From contig JBJXDT010000073.1 of NCBI GenBank assembly GCA_046153505.1, forward strand, positions 1 through 46,908: a DNA stretch of 46,908 nt, written 5' to 3'. The DNA comes from JBJXDT01 sp046153505. Its GTDB lineage: Bacteria > Pseudomonadota > Gammaproteobacteria > Burkholderiales > Methylophilaceae. Positions 25,269-34,484 of this stretch are shown piece by piece. The notes under the pieces are model-generated. The model was not told the DNA's origin and searched no databases. It saw only the letters and a list, made by a program, of their open reading frames with translations. Both the position numbers and the translations under genes were made by a program. Positions within the stretch are counted from its first letter, which is position 1, and each line of letters starts with the position of its first letter.

Positions 25269-26297
25269 ATGGAATATTTAGCTCACATTTTTGGTACTTA
25301 TTGGCCCGCAGTTCAAATTACGGTTTGGACGCTGCTTAAAATCGTTGCAATTGTGTTGCCTTTGATGGGGGCTGTCGCTTATTTGACACTAGCCGAACGC
25401 AAAGTGATTGGCTTTATGCAGGTGCGTATTGGTCCAAATCGTGTTGGCTATTTTGGCCTGCTGCAACCAATTGCAGATGCCATTAAACTGCTCTTTAAAG
25501 AAATTATTCTTCCATCTGCTTCGAATAAAAGCTTGTTTTTTATCGGCCCTGTCTTAGCAATTGCACCTGCTTTTGCGGCTTGGGCAGTGATTCCCTTTAA
25601 TGCAACTTTGGTGCTGGCGGATTTAAATGCAGGTTTGTTATATATTTTAGCGATGACCTCAATTGCGGTGTACGGTGTCATTATTGCTGGCTGGGCATCC
25701 AACTCTAAATACGCATTTTTAGGCAGTTTACGCTCGGCGGCTCAAATCGTATCTTATGAAATTGCCATGGGGTTTGCACTGGTGGGCGTGCTGATGTGTG
25801 CGAACTCTCTAAATTTGGGCAAAATAGTTGAAGGGCAAACCGGTGGATTTCTGCACTGGTACTGGTTGCCGCTGTTCCCACTTTTTATCGTGTATTTTAT
25901 CAGTGCTGTAGCTGAGACCAACCGTGCGCCGTTTGACGTTGCCGAGGGTGAGTCTGAAATTGTGGCAGGATTCCACGTAGAATACTCTGGTATGGCATTT
26001 GCACTCTTTTTCTTGGCAGAATACGCCAATATTTGGCTCGTATGTGCATTGGCAACGGTGATGTTTTTTGGTGGCTGGTTGTCACCAGTATCGTTCTTAC
26101 CAGATAGCATTTTCTGGTTTTTTGCAAAAATGTTCTTTTTTGTATTCTTCTTTTTGTGGTTTCGCGCGACGTTCCCTAGATATCGATATGACCAAATTAT
26201 GCGCTTGGGCTGGAAAGTATTCATTCCAATTACCATCGTTTGGATTGTCTTTATCGGGGCAATGATGCAAACGCCACTTGGATATTTGTTCCACTAG
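25269..26297 (+). CDS. nuoH: NADH-quinone oxidoreductase subunit H
   Basis: The membrane subunit that holds the quinone-access chamber. The 342 residues include about eight transmembrane helices and the family blocks LAERKVIGFMQVRIGPNRVG, QPIADAIKLLFKE, SYEIAMGFALVGV and ETNRAPFDVAEGESEIVAGFHVEYSG (split around residues 217-242). It follows nuoG by 13 bases. Confidence 0.97.
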   Translation: MEYLAHIFGTYWPAVQITVWTLLKIVAIVLPLMGAVAYLTLAERKVIGFMQVRIGPNRVGYFGLLQPIADAIKLLFKEIILPSASNKSLFFIGPVLAIAPAFAAWAVIPFNATLVLADLNAGLLYILAMTSIAVYGVIIAGWASNSKYAFLGSLRSAAQIVSYEIAMGFALVGVLMCANSLNLGKIVEGQTGGFLHWYWLPLFPLFIVYFISAVAETNRAPFDVAEGESEIVAGFHVEYSGMAFALFFLAEYANIWLVCALATVMFFGGWLSPVSFLPDSIFWFFAKMFFFVFFFLWFRATFPRYRYDQIMRLGWKVFIPITIVWIVFIGAMMQTPLGYLFH

Positions 26298-26312
26298 GCA
26301 ATTTGATTAAAG

Positions 26313-26804
26313 ATGCTTAAAAATATAAAACATACATTAGCTAGTTTGATGCTCGTCGAGTTGCTAAAAGGCATGGCGCTAACCGGCCGCTACTTTTTTG
26401 CGCGCAAAATCACAATTCAATATCCAGAAGAACGTACGCCGCAATCTAATCGTTTTCGTGGATTGCATGCTTTACGCCGTTACCCAAATGGAGAGGAACG
26501 ATGTATTGCCTGCAAACTATGTGAGGCGGTGTGTCCTGCATTAGCGATTACCATTGAATCTGAGCAACGTGAAGACAATACACGCCGTACAACACGTTAT
26601 GATATTGATCTGACCAAGTGTATATTCTGCGGGCTTTGCGAAGAGTCTTGCCCCGTCGATAGTATTGTCGAGACGCGTGTGTTTGATTATCACGGCGAAC
26701 AGCGTGGTGACTTACTTTACACCAAGCAGATGTTGCTGGCAGTGGGCGATAAGCACGAAAAACAAATTGCGGCAGACCGCGCACAAGATAAAAAGTATAG
26801 ATAA
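26313..26804 (+). CDS. nuoI: NADH-quinone oxidoreductase subunit I
   Basis: The ferredoxin-like subunit carries clusters N6a and N6b and passes electrons to NuoB. The 163 residues have two CxxCxxCxxxCP motifs: CIACKLCEAVCPALAI (about 68-83) and CIFCGLCEESCPVDSI (about 107-122). Each motif's fourth Cys ligates the other cluster. An N-terminal amphipathic region (MALTGRYFF) anchors it to the membrane arm. Confidence 0.98.
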   Translation: MLKNIKHTLASLMLVELLKGMALTGRYFFARKITIQYPEERTPQSNRFRGLHALRRYPNGEERCIACKLCEAVCPALAITIESEQREDNTRRTTRYDIDLTKCIFCGLCEESCPVDSIVETRVFDYHGEQRGDLLYTKQMLLAVGDKHEKQIAADRAQDKKYR

Positions 26805-26818
26805 CTTTATAAATAACC

Positions 26819-27451
26819 ATGATATTTACTGACTTCGTATTTTATACACTGGCAACTATATTGTTGCTGGCAGGCTTGCGTGTCATTACCACGCGCAATC
26901 CTGTCCATGCTGCACTTTTTCTTGTGCTGGCTTTTTTTACGGCGTCTGGCATTTGGTTGTTACTGGAAGCAGAGTTTTTAGCTATCGCCTTGGTGCTGGT
27001 GTATGTTGGTGCGGTGATGGTGTTATTTTTATTCGTTGTGATGATGCTAGATATTAATATCGACAAGCTTCGTGAAGGTTTTTGGGATTATTTGCCAATG
27101 GCTGGTTTTATCGGCTTGCTGATGGCGGTTGAAATGTTGATGGTGCTTGGTGGTAAGTATTTTGCAGTGACCAAAGTTGTGCCAAAACCCTCGGATTATA
27201 GTAATACTGCTGAGTTGGGGCGTGTGCTATATACCGATTATTTTATGACATTTGAATTGGCTTCAGTGGTGTTACTAGTGGCAATTGTAGCCGCTATTAC
27301 GTTGACTTTACGTGACAGAAAAGAATCAAAATCTATAAACGTGGCAGATCAAGTGAGAGTGCGCAAACAAGACCGTATGCGAATTGTGAAGATGGCTGCA
27401 GTTGTGGAAGAAGTAGCTTCGCCAGTGGTTGAAAAGGAGGAGAAATCATGA
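26819..27451 (+). CDS. nuoJ: NADH-quinone oxidoreductase subunit J
   Basis: A membrane subunit with five predicted helices, taking part in the proton-conducting chain. The 210 residues contain RNPVHAALFLVLAFF, the conserved glutamate-helix EAEFLAIALVLVYVGAVMVLFLFVVMM (about 45-72), and LASVVLLVAIVAAITLTLR. The last 40 residues form a charged cytoplasmic tail ending in EKEEKS, longer than in many NuoJ. The stop overlaps the nuoK start by four bases (ATGA). Confidence 0.96.
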   Translation: MIFTDFVFYTLATILLLAGLRVITTRNPVHAALFLVLAFFTASGIWLLLEAEFLAIALVLVYVGAVMVLFLFVVMMLDINIDKLREGFWDYLPMAGFIGLLMAVEMLMVLGGKYFAVTKVVPKPSDYSNTAELGRVLYTDYFMTFELASVVLLVAIVAAITLTLRDRKESKSINVADQVRVRKQDRMRIVKMAAVVEEVASPVVEKEEKS

Positions 27452-27756
27452 GTGTAGGCTTATCTCATTACTTGATTCTTGGCGCATTGCTATTTGCGAT
27501 TAGTGTGGTTGGCATCTTTTTAAATCGTAAAAATGTGATTATTTTGCTCATGGCGATTGAATTGATGTTGCTGGCTGTGAATCTTAATTTTATTGCCTTC
27601 TCACATTATTTGAATGATATTGCAGGTCAGGTTTTTGTATTTTTTATATTGACCGTTGCGGCGGCAGAGTCTGCGATTGGGTTGGCTATTTTAGTTGTAC
27701 TGTTTCGTAATTTGCGCACAATTAACGTCGATGATTTGGATTCCCTCAAGGGCTAA
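27448..27756 (+). CDS. nuoK: NADH-quinone oxidoreductase subunit K
   Basis: A small three-helix membrane subunit homologous to MrpC. The 102 residues include the conserved Glu-bearing helices MAIELMLLAVNLNFIAFS and TVAAAESAIGLAILVVLFR, required for proton transfer. GGAGG lies upstream, inside the 3' end of nuoJ, which overlaps it by four bases. Confidence 0.97.
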   Translation: MSVGLSHYLILGALLFAISVVGIFLNRKNVIILLMAIELMLLAVNLNFIAFSHYLNDIAGQVFVFFILTVAAAESAIGLAILVVLFRNLRTINVDDLDSLKG

Positions 27757-27767
27757 TTAAAAATAAC

Positions 27768-29777
27768 ATGAGCATTCAACCATTATTGATTTGGATTCCT
27801 TTACTGCCACTAATAGCTTCGACAATTATTGGCTTGGGCGGCAAAAAATTGCCTCGCGCGGCAGCTCACTGGTTGACAATTGCCGCGGTTGGCGCAGCAT
27901 TTGTGTTATCAGCAAAAGTGTTGATGGCAACAATTGACGGCTATACCTATAACGGCAATCTTTATACTTGGTTGATATCAGGTGATTTGCAATTTAATGT
28001 AGGATTTTTGATAGACAATTTGTCGGCAATGATGATGGTTGTCGTTACTTTTGTCTCGCTTATGGTGCATATATACACTATTGGCTATATGCACGAAGAC
28101 CCAGGTTACGCGCGCTTTTTTAGCTATATTTCATTATTCACTTTCGCCATGTTAATGCTGGTCATGAGTAATAATTTCATGCAGTTATTTTTTGGCTGGG
28201 AAGCGGTAGGATTAGTTTCTTATTTGCTAATTGGCTTTTGGTACACGCGACCTACAGCAATTTATGCAAACTTAAAAGCCTTTCTAGTTAACCGTGTCGG
28301 CGATTTCGGCTTCCTATTAGGCATTGGCTTAGTGCTCGCTTATTTTGGTAGCCTCGATTACGCGACCGTATTTCAAGCCGCACCCATCATGTCGCATATG
28401 CTGATTGATGTTTTTCCTGACCATGCTTGGTCCTTGATGACTGTGATTTGTATCTTGTTGTTTGTTGGCGCAATGGGAAAATCTGCCCAAGTGCCTTTAC
28501 ATGTATGGCTTCCAGATTCAATGGAAGGTCCAACGCCTATCTCCGCATTGATTCATGCGGCAACTATGGTGACGGCAGGTATTTTTATGGTGGCACGCAT
28601 GTCACCATTATTTGAGTTATCGACGACAGCCTTATCTTTTGTGATGTTTATCGGTGCTATCACAGCGCTATTTATGGGTTTTTTGGGCATCATTCAAAAC
28701 GATATTAAACGCATCGTGGCTTATTCTACTTTGTCTCAATTAGGTTACATGACGGTCGCGCTGGGCGCATCTGCGTATTCGGTAGCTATTTTTCACCTAA
28801 TGACACACGCTTTCTTTAAAGCGTTGCTATTCTTGGCGGCTGGGTCGGTGATTATGGGTATGCATCACGATCAAGATATTCGTCACATGGGCGGCCTAAA
28901 CAAATATATGAAGATTACGCACTGGACGACATTAATCGGTTCACTAGCGCTAATTGGCACACCATTTTTTGCAGGTTTTTATTCAAAAGATAGCATTATT
29001 GAAGCGGTTGAGGCATCGAGTATCACTGGCAGCAGCTTTGCCCATTTTGCGGTGCTTGCAGGTGTATTTGTCACTGCATTTTATTCGTTCAGGCTGTATT
29101 TTTTAGTGTTCCACGGCAAAGAGAAATGGCGCGAAATTAAACACAGCAGAAACGATAACCATCATCACGGCTTAAGTGCAACAGATAACCCACATGAGCC
29201 AGGATGGGTGATTAAAGCTCCTTTGATTTTATTAGCCATTCCTTCAGTATTCATTGGCTATATGACAATTGAGCCTATGTTATTCGGTCACTTTTTTAGT
29301 GGTGTAATCGTTGTAGATAGCACGAGCCATCCAGCCATGATGGAGTTGGCGCATAAATATGCCGAAAACCTACATTCTCCCGCAGGCATGGCGCTAAAAG
29401 GTCTGTTGTCGCTACCTTTTGCACTGGCAGCGTCTGGTGTTGCTTTGGCTTGGTTCTTCTATATGAAGCGTCCCGATATACCAGCCATGCTTCAGCAAAA
29501 ATTTAAGATGATTAACCAAGTTTTAGAAAATAAATATGGTTTTGATAGCTTCAACGAGCGTGTATTTGCTGGTGGTGCAAGGTTTATTGGTAACAAGCTT
29601 TGGCAAATTGGCGATGTGCAATTGATTGACGGCGCCGTTGTTAATGGCACTGCAAGGTTGATTGGAAAGTTTTCCGGCTTTATTCGCAATTTACAGTCAG
29701 GCATGATTTATCACTATGCGTTTGTCATGATTATTGGCGCGCTTTTGTTACTAACTATTTTTAATAAAATTCAATAA
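27768..29777 (+). CDS. nuoL: NADH-quinone oxidoreductase subunit L
   Basis: The distal antiporter-like proton-pumping subunit. The 669 residues hold about 15 transmembrane helices plus the long C-terminal lateral helix. Typical blocks are FGWEAVGLVSYLLIGFWY (pump Glu), VGAMGKSAQVPLHVWLPDSM with GPTPISALIHAATMVTAG, and FLGIIQNDIKRIVAYSTLSQ. A His-rich loop (DNHHHGLSATDNPHEPG) is seen near residue 465, a common place for variation. Confidence 0.97.
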   Translation: MSIQPLLIWIPLLPLIASTIIGLGGKKLPRAAAHWLTIAAVGAAFVLSAKVLMATIDGYTYNGNLYTWLISGDLQFNVGFLIDNLSAMMMVVVTFVSLMVHIYTIGYMHEDPGYARFFSYISLFTFAMLMLVMSNNFMQLFFGWEAVGLVSYLLIGFWYTRPTAIYANLKAFLVNRVGDFGFLLGIGLVLAYFGSLDYATVFQAAPIMSHMLIDVFPDHAWSLMTVICILLFVGAMGKSAQVPLHVWLPDSMEGPTPISALIHAATMVTAGIFMVARMSPLFELSTTALSFVMFIGAITALFMGFLGIIQNDIKRIVAYSTLSQLGYMTVALGASAYSVAIFHLMTHAFFKALLFLAAGSVIMGMHHDQDIRHMGGLNKYMKITHWTTLIGSLALIGTPFFAGFYSKDSIIEAVEASSITGSSFAHFAVLAGVFVTAFYSFRLYFLVFHGKEKWREIKHSRNDNHHHGLSATDNPHEPGWVIKAPLILLAIPSVFIGYMTIEPMLFGHFFSGVIVVDSTSHPAMMELAHKYAENLHSPAGMALKGLLSLPFALAASGVALAWFFYMKRPDIPAMLQQKFKMINQVLENKYGFDSFNERVFAGGARFIGNKLWQIGDVQLIDGAVVNGTARLIGKFSGFIRNLQSGMIYHYAFVMIIGALLLLTIFNKIQ

Positions 29778-29781
29778 AACG

Positions 29782-31278
29782 ATGCTACAAGCTCATGTAA
29801 TAAGTTTATCAATCTGGCTGCCAATATTGGCGGGCGTGCTGGTATTGCTGTTAGGTAGTGATAATAACGCACTGCTCACACGCTCACTTGCGCTGGCGGG
29901 TAGTATTGTGTCGTTTTTTGCAACCTTACCGCTATATACACGCTTTGATGTGATGACGACAGATTTCCAGTTTCAAGAAATGGCACAATGGATACCAGCC
30001 TTTAATATTAACTATCACCTGGGTGTAGATGGTTTTTCCGCACCGCTGATTCTGCTAACCAGCTTCACTACGCTCATTATCGTTATTGCTTCTTGGGAAG
30101 TGATTACGAAAAACATTGCGCAATATATGGCGTGCTTTCTCATTATGTCAGGCTTGATGATTGGCGTATTTAGTGCCTTGGATGGGCTATTGTATTACGT
30201 GTTTTGGGAGGCGATGCTAATTCCAATGTTTTTGGTAATTGGCATTTGGGGAGGTCCGAATCGAGTATATGCAACAATAAAATTCTTTCTTTATACGCTG
30301 TTAGGCTCTTTATTAATGCTGGTTGCGTTTATTTATTTGTACCATCAAACAGGAAGTTTTGAGATAAGCGATTACTACGTGTTGCGACTCCCATTGAGTA
30401 CGCAAGTGTTTATTTTTATGGCATTTTTTATGGCTTTTGCAGTAAAAATCCCGATGTGGCCAGTACATACTTGGTTGCCAGATGCGCACGTAGAAGCGCC
30501 AACGGGTGGTTCTGTGGTGTTGGCGGCGATTATGTTAAAACTCGGTGGTTACAGTTTCTTACGCTTTGCTATGCCCATTGCGCCTGATGCTGCACATTAT
30601 TTATCTAACTTCATGATTACTTTGTCTTTAATTGCGATTTTGTATATTGCATTGGTTGCCTTGGTGCAAAAAGATATGAAGAAACTTATCGCGTATTCCT
30701 CAATTTCACATATGGGTTTTGTGACGCTAGGTTTTTTCATATTTAGCCAGCTTGGATTAGAAGGCGCCATAGTTCAGATGATTTCACATGGCTTTATTTC
30801 TGCTGCGATGTTTTTGTGCGTTGGCGTTTTGTACGACCGTGTGCACAGCCGAGAAATTGCAGCCTATGGCGGCGTGGTGAATACAATGCCAACGTTTGCA
30901 GCGTTTGCAGTGCTATTTGCCATGGCAAATAGCGGTTTACCTGGTACATCGGGCTTTGTTGGAGAATTCATGGTGATATTGGCCGCTGTAAAATATAATT
31001 TCTGGGTTGCATTTATTGCGGCAACTACATTAATTTTCGGTGCTGCATACACGTTGTGGATGGTTAAACGAGTCTTTTATGGGGACGTCGCAAATCACCA
31101 TGTAGCTGATTTAAAAGACTTAAGTAAACGTGAATTTTTGGTATTGGGAATATTAGCATTTATGGTGTTAGGCTTTGGTATTTATCCTAAGCCAATTACA
31201 GATATGACGCACACCACTGCCGCACATTTTTTACAGCATATGGCAATCAGTAAATTGCCAGTGGTTGCAGGGTTGTAG
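29782..31278 (+). CDS. nuoM: NADH-quinone oxidoreductase subunit M
   Basis: The second antiporter-like proton-pumping subunit. The 498 residues include YYVFWEAMLIPMFLVIGIWG (pump Glu), KIPMWPVHTWLPDAHVEAPT, GGYSFLRFAMP, VQKDMKKLIAYSSISHMGF and NSGLPGTSGFVGEF. It begins four bases after nuoL and ends two bases before nuoN. Confidence 0.97.
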   Translation: MLQAHVISLSIWLPILAGVLVLLLGSDNNALLTRSLALAGSIVSFFATLPLYTRFDVMTTDFQFQEMAQWIPAFNINYHLGVDGFSAPLILLTSFTTLIIVIASWEVITKNIAQYMACFLIMSGLMIGVFSALDGLLYYVFWEAMLIPMFLVIGIWGGPNRVYATIKFFLYTLLGSLLMLVAFIYLYHQTGSFEISDYYVLRLPLSTQVFIFMAFFMAFAVKIPMWPVHTWLPDAHVEAPTGGSVVLAAIMLKLGGYSFLRFAMPIAPDAAHYLSNFMITLSLIAILYIALVALVQKDMKKLIAYSSISHMGFVTLGFFIFSQLGLEGAIVQMISHGFISAAMFLCVGVLYDRVHSREIAAYGGVVNTMPTFAAFAVLFAMANSGLPGTSGFVGEFMVILAAVKYNFWVAFIAATTLIFGAAYTLWMVKRVFYGDVANHHVADLKDLSKREFLVLGILAFMVLGFGIYPKPITDMTHTTAAHFLQHMAISKLPVVAGL

Positions 31279-31280
31279 GC

Positions 31281-32729
31281 ATGCAAAATATTCAACTTGA
31301 TATACTCACAGCACTACCTGAGATCACTGTGCTATGCATGGCGATGCTGATATTAATTGCCGATTTATTCTTAGCGCACAAAGATAAGCTTTTTATTTAC
31401 ATAGCTGCTCAAGTGACCTTGCTTGTAGCTGCTTATTTCGTATTGGCGGGCCAAACCAATTCGGTTGGTTTTGCCTTTTCTGCGATGTTTGTGGATGATC
31501 CACTGAGCCATGTTTTGAAGTTGATGACCTTACTTGGCGCCTCAATTATGCTGGCCTATACACGGCAATATATGCAATTTCGAGACCTATTTAAGGGTGA
31601 GTATTACGCATTGCTACTCTTCTCGGTGCTGGGCATGATGGTGATGATATCTGGCCAAAATATGCTGACCATTTACGTTGGCTTAGAGTTGCTGTCGCTC
31701 TGTTTATACGCGCTGGTGGCGATGAATCGTGACGATGCAAAATCTACGGAAGCTGCTATGAAATATTTTGTACTCGGCGCGTTAGCGTCTGGCATGTTGC
31801 TTTATGGAATGAGCATGATTTACGGCATGACAGGTAGTTTGGATATTACTGATATTGCCAGTGTGCTGAATGAGTCCAACACTAAAAATCCAGTATTGAT
31901 ATTAGGTTTAGTGTTTGTAGTGGCTGGCATCGCCTTTAAATTTGGCGCAGTGCCATTCCACATGTGGGTGCCAGATGTGTATCAAGGCGCGCCAACCTCG
32001 ATTACGATGCTAATTAGCTCAATTCCGAAATTTGCAGCTTTTGCCATGGCAATTAGATTATTAAGTCAAGGTTTAGCACCATTAGCTACCGATTGGTCTG
32101 GCATGTTGTTATTGATGGCGTTGTTGAGTATTGTTGTGGGTAACGTGACGGCGATTGCGCAAACCAATCTTAAACGCATGCTGGCATATTCGACCATTTC
32201 GCATATTGGGTTCTTACTGTTCGGCTTGATGAGCGCAAATTTGAACGGTTTTGCTTCTAGTATGTTTTATGTCTCTGCTTATGTGCCAATCACATTGGCT
32301 GGTTTCGGCATGATCATTTTGCTTTCACGTCAAGGATTCGAAGCAGAAAATTTAGACGATTTAAAGGGCCTCAATCAACGCAGCCCATGGTTCGCATTTA
32401 TGATGTTAATAACCATGTTTAGCATGGCAGGCATCCCGCCATCCATAGGTTTTTACGCCAAGTTCACTGTGTTGCAAGCCGCACTGCAAGCTGGTCACGT
32501 TGTTCCAGTTGTGTTTGCGGTGCTAATGGCAACAGTGGGTGCATTTTACTATTTGCGCATTGTTAAATTGATGTATTTCGATGCACCTCAAGACCACTCA
32601 CCAATTACCGCACCATTTGATATGCGTCTTGTATTAAGCCTAAATGCAAGTGCTTTGCTGCTGTTAGGCATATTCCCTCAAGCATTAATGAATATTTGTG
32701 CTTACGCCATTACCCGTAGCTTGCAATAG
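31281..32729 (+). CDS. nuoN: NADH-quinone oxidoreductase subunit N
   Basis: The third antiporter-like subunit and the last gene of the operon. The 482 residues show VGLELLSLCLYALVAMNRDD, FKFGAVPFHMWVPDVYQGAP, IAQTNLKRMLAYSTISHIGF and MAGIPPSIGFYAKF. No terminator follows directly; a metallopeptidase gene starts 54 bases later on the same strand. Confidence 0.97.
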   Translation: MQNIQLDILTALPEITVLCMAMLILIADLFLAHKDKLFIYIAAQVTLLVAAYFVLAGQTNSVGFAFSAMFVDDPLSHVLKLMTLLGASIMLAYTRQYMQFRDLFKGEYYALLLFSVLGMMVMISGQNMLTIYVGLELLSLCLYALVAMNRDDAKSTEAAMKYFVLGALASGMLLYGMSMIYGMTGSLDITDIASVLNESNTKNPVLILGLVFVVAGIAFKFGAVPFHMWVPDVYQGAPTSITMLISSIPKFAAFAMAIRLLSQGLAPLATDWSGMLLLMALLSIVVGNVTAIAQTNLKRMLAYSTISHIGFLLFGLMSANLNGFASSMFYVSAYVPITLAGFGMIILLSRQGFEAENLDDLKGLNQRSPWFAFMMLITMFSMAGIPPSIGFYAKFTVLQAALQAGHVVPVVFAVLMATVGAFYYLRIVKLMYFDAPQDHSPITAPFDMRLVLSLNASALLLLGIFPQALMNICAYAITRSLQ

Positions 32730-32740
32730 TTTGTATTTCC

Positions 32741-32775
32741 CCCCAAAATGTTTCCTAGTAATTAAAAATTTGGGG
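32741..32775 (+). promoter_or_regulatory. Hairpin covering the metallopeptidase ribosome binding site
   Basis: CCCCAAA (32741-32747) can pair with TTTGGGG (32769-32775). The right arm holds most of the GGGGAG ribosome binding site eight bases before the ATG at 32784. No T-run follows, so it is not a terminator in this direction. Confidence 0.4.
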
Positions 32776-32783
32776 AGTGATAG

Positions 32784-33638
32784 ATGCGCTTAGATGACGA
32801 GCAAGAAAGCGTCAACGTTGAGGATAGACGTGGCAGCGGAGGCGGAGGCGGTATTGGCGGTCGCCATATTGGTATCGGTACCATTGCACTGGCGCTGGTA
32901 GCCATGTATTTCGGTGTTGATCCTTCTGTGGTATTAAATTTGGGTCAAGGCATGAGCCAAAATGTGCCTGTTGAAGCCAGAGACATTCCGAAAGATGATA
33001 CACAAGCCAAGTTTGTTGCAAAAGTGCTGCATAGCACTGAGGTTACTTGGGGCGAGATTTTCAAGGCTTCTGGACACGAATATACTGCACCAAAATTAGT
33101 CCTTTTTACCGGCCAAACGCCCACGGCTTGCGGTACAGGCCAATCCGCTGCTGGACCATTTTATTGCCCTGGTGATCAAAAAGTGTATATCGATTTAGAT
33201 TTTTACACCGAGATGACAAATCGTTTTCACGCGCCTGGTGATTTTGCGCAAGCCTATGTAATTGCGCACGAAGTAGGCCACCATATTCAAAACCTCATGG
33301 GAACATCCGATAAAGTGCAACAAGCGCGACAAAGTGCGAGAAATGAAGCGGAATCAAATGCCTATTCAGTGCGCTTGGAACTTCAAGCGGATTGCTACGC
33401 AGGCGTCTGGGCGAAGCATGCCGATGGCGAAAATCGTATTCTAGAAGCTGGCGACATTGAGGAAGCAATGACTGCAGCTGCAGCCATTGGCGATGATGCC
33501 TTGCAAAAACAGGCGCAAGGCTACGCCGTGCCAGATAGCTTTACGCATGGCACATCTCAGCAGCGCATGCATTGGTTCAATCAAGGCTTTACTACTGGCG
33601 CTGTAAGCAAGTGCGATACGTTTAGCGCAGGCATCTAG
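32784..33638 (+). CDS. YpfJ-type putative neutral zinc metallopeptidase
   Basis: The 284-residue protein matches the YpfJ/Zn_peptidase family in length and layout. The N-terminal part is charged and Gly-rich (MRLDDEQESVNVEDRRGSGG), followed by one transmembrane helix (about 28-46) that anchors it. The rest is a soluble domain with the zinc motif IAHEVGHHIQ (His162, Glu163, His166), the family block CGTGQSAAGPFYCPGDQKVYID and RLELQADCYAGVWA. Its substrate is unknown. GGGGAG precedes the ATG. It sits after nuoN, where I know of no functional link. Confidence 0.92.
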   Translation: MRLDDEQESVNVEDRRGSGGGGGIGGRHIGIGTIALALVAMYFGVDPSVVLNLGQGMSQNVPVEARDIPKDDTQAKFVAKVLHSTEVTWGEIFKASGHEYTAPKLVLFTGQTPTACGTGQSAAGPFYCPGDQKVYIDLDFYTEMTNRFHAPGDFAQAYVIAHEVGHHIQNLMGTSDKVQQARQSARNEAESNAYSVRLELQADCYAGVWAKHADGENRILEAGDIEEAMTAAAAIGDDALQKQAQGYAVPDSFTHGTSQQRMHWFNQGFTTGAVSKCDTFSAGI

Positions 33639-33644
33639 TTTAGC

Positions 33645-34484
33645 TTGGCAAAAGTCCTGATTGTTGGCTGCGGTGATTTGGGTGGCGAGATTGCTCGGCT
33701 AATGGCACTTTCCAAGCATCAAGTTGTTGGGGTACGTGCTAGCGCAAAGTCTTTAGGGTCTGATGTCCAATGCATTCAGGCAGATGTGACTCAAGAAAAA
33801 ACGCTCACACCACTAGAAAGCCTCAAGCCTGAAATTATAATTTACTGTGTGGCCGCAAATGCGCAAACGGATGAAAGCTACAACGCGCACTATGTTGAAG
33901 GTTTGAGAAAGGTCTTAGCCACACAAGTCAATAACGATGCACTTTTGCATGTATTTTTCGTTTCAAGTACGCGCGTTTATGGACAAAAAAGTGATGCAAT
34001 TTTAGATGAAAATACGCCAGCAATTCCCGCAGATTTTGGGGGAAAACGCCTATTAGAAGCAGAAAATCTGATAAAGCATCTGCCCTGCAAAGCAACATCC
34101 ATGCGCCTCTCAGGCATATATGGAAAAGGCCGTTTGTATTTGGTGAATATGGCAAAAGACACTGACCGTTGGCCGCAAGTAAATGCTTGGAGCAACCGAG
34201 TGCATCGCGATGACGCCGCAAACTTCATTGCTTTTCTGTGTGGTAAGGTAATGAGCAATCAAACAGTTTCTGATTGCTATATTGTGACGGATGACATGCC
34301 AACACAGCAGTATGAAGTGCTTACTTGGCTAGCAAAAAAACAGGGTATAGATACTACTCATATCAAAGTTCCGTTGGTGCATGGAGGCAAACGATTGAGC
34401 AACCAGCGTATGCGTGACACAGGTTTTCAGTTGCGTTATCCTAATTACCAAATTGGTTACAATGAAGTTTTAAACAATGTTTAA
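33645..34484 (+). CDS. Atypical SDR/NAD-dependent epimerase-like protein
   Basis: The 279-residue protein starts with a Rossmann fold: KVLIVGCGDLGGEIARLM (GxGxxG) and a later FFVSSTRVYG, typical of extended SDR proteins related to YeeZ. At the usual YxxxK catalytic site it reads DFGGKRLLEAE, with no Tyr four residues before Lys, so catalysis may differ or be absent. The start is TTG at 33645, six bases after the upstream stop, and no ATG lies near it. It overlaps the lytic transglycosylase gene by eight bases, so the two are likely co-translated. Confidence 0.8.
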   Translation: MAKVLIVGCGDLGGEIARLMALSKHQVVGVRASAKSLGSDVQCIQADVTQEKTLTPLESLKPEIIIYCVAANAQTDESYNAHYVEGLRKVLATQVNNDALLHVFFVSSTRVYGQKSDAILDENTPAIPADFGGKRLLEAENLIKHLPCKATSMRLSGIYGKGRLYLVNMAKDTDRWPQVNAWSNRVHRDDAANFIAFLCGKVMSNQTVSDCYIVTDDMPTQQYEVLTWLAKKQGIDTTHIKVPLVHGGKRLSNQRMRDTGFQLRYPNYQIGYNEVLNNV

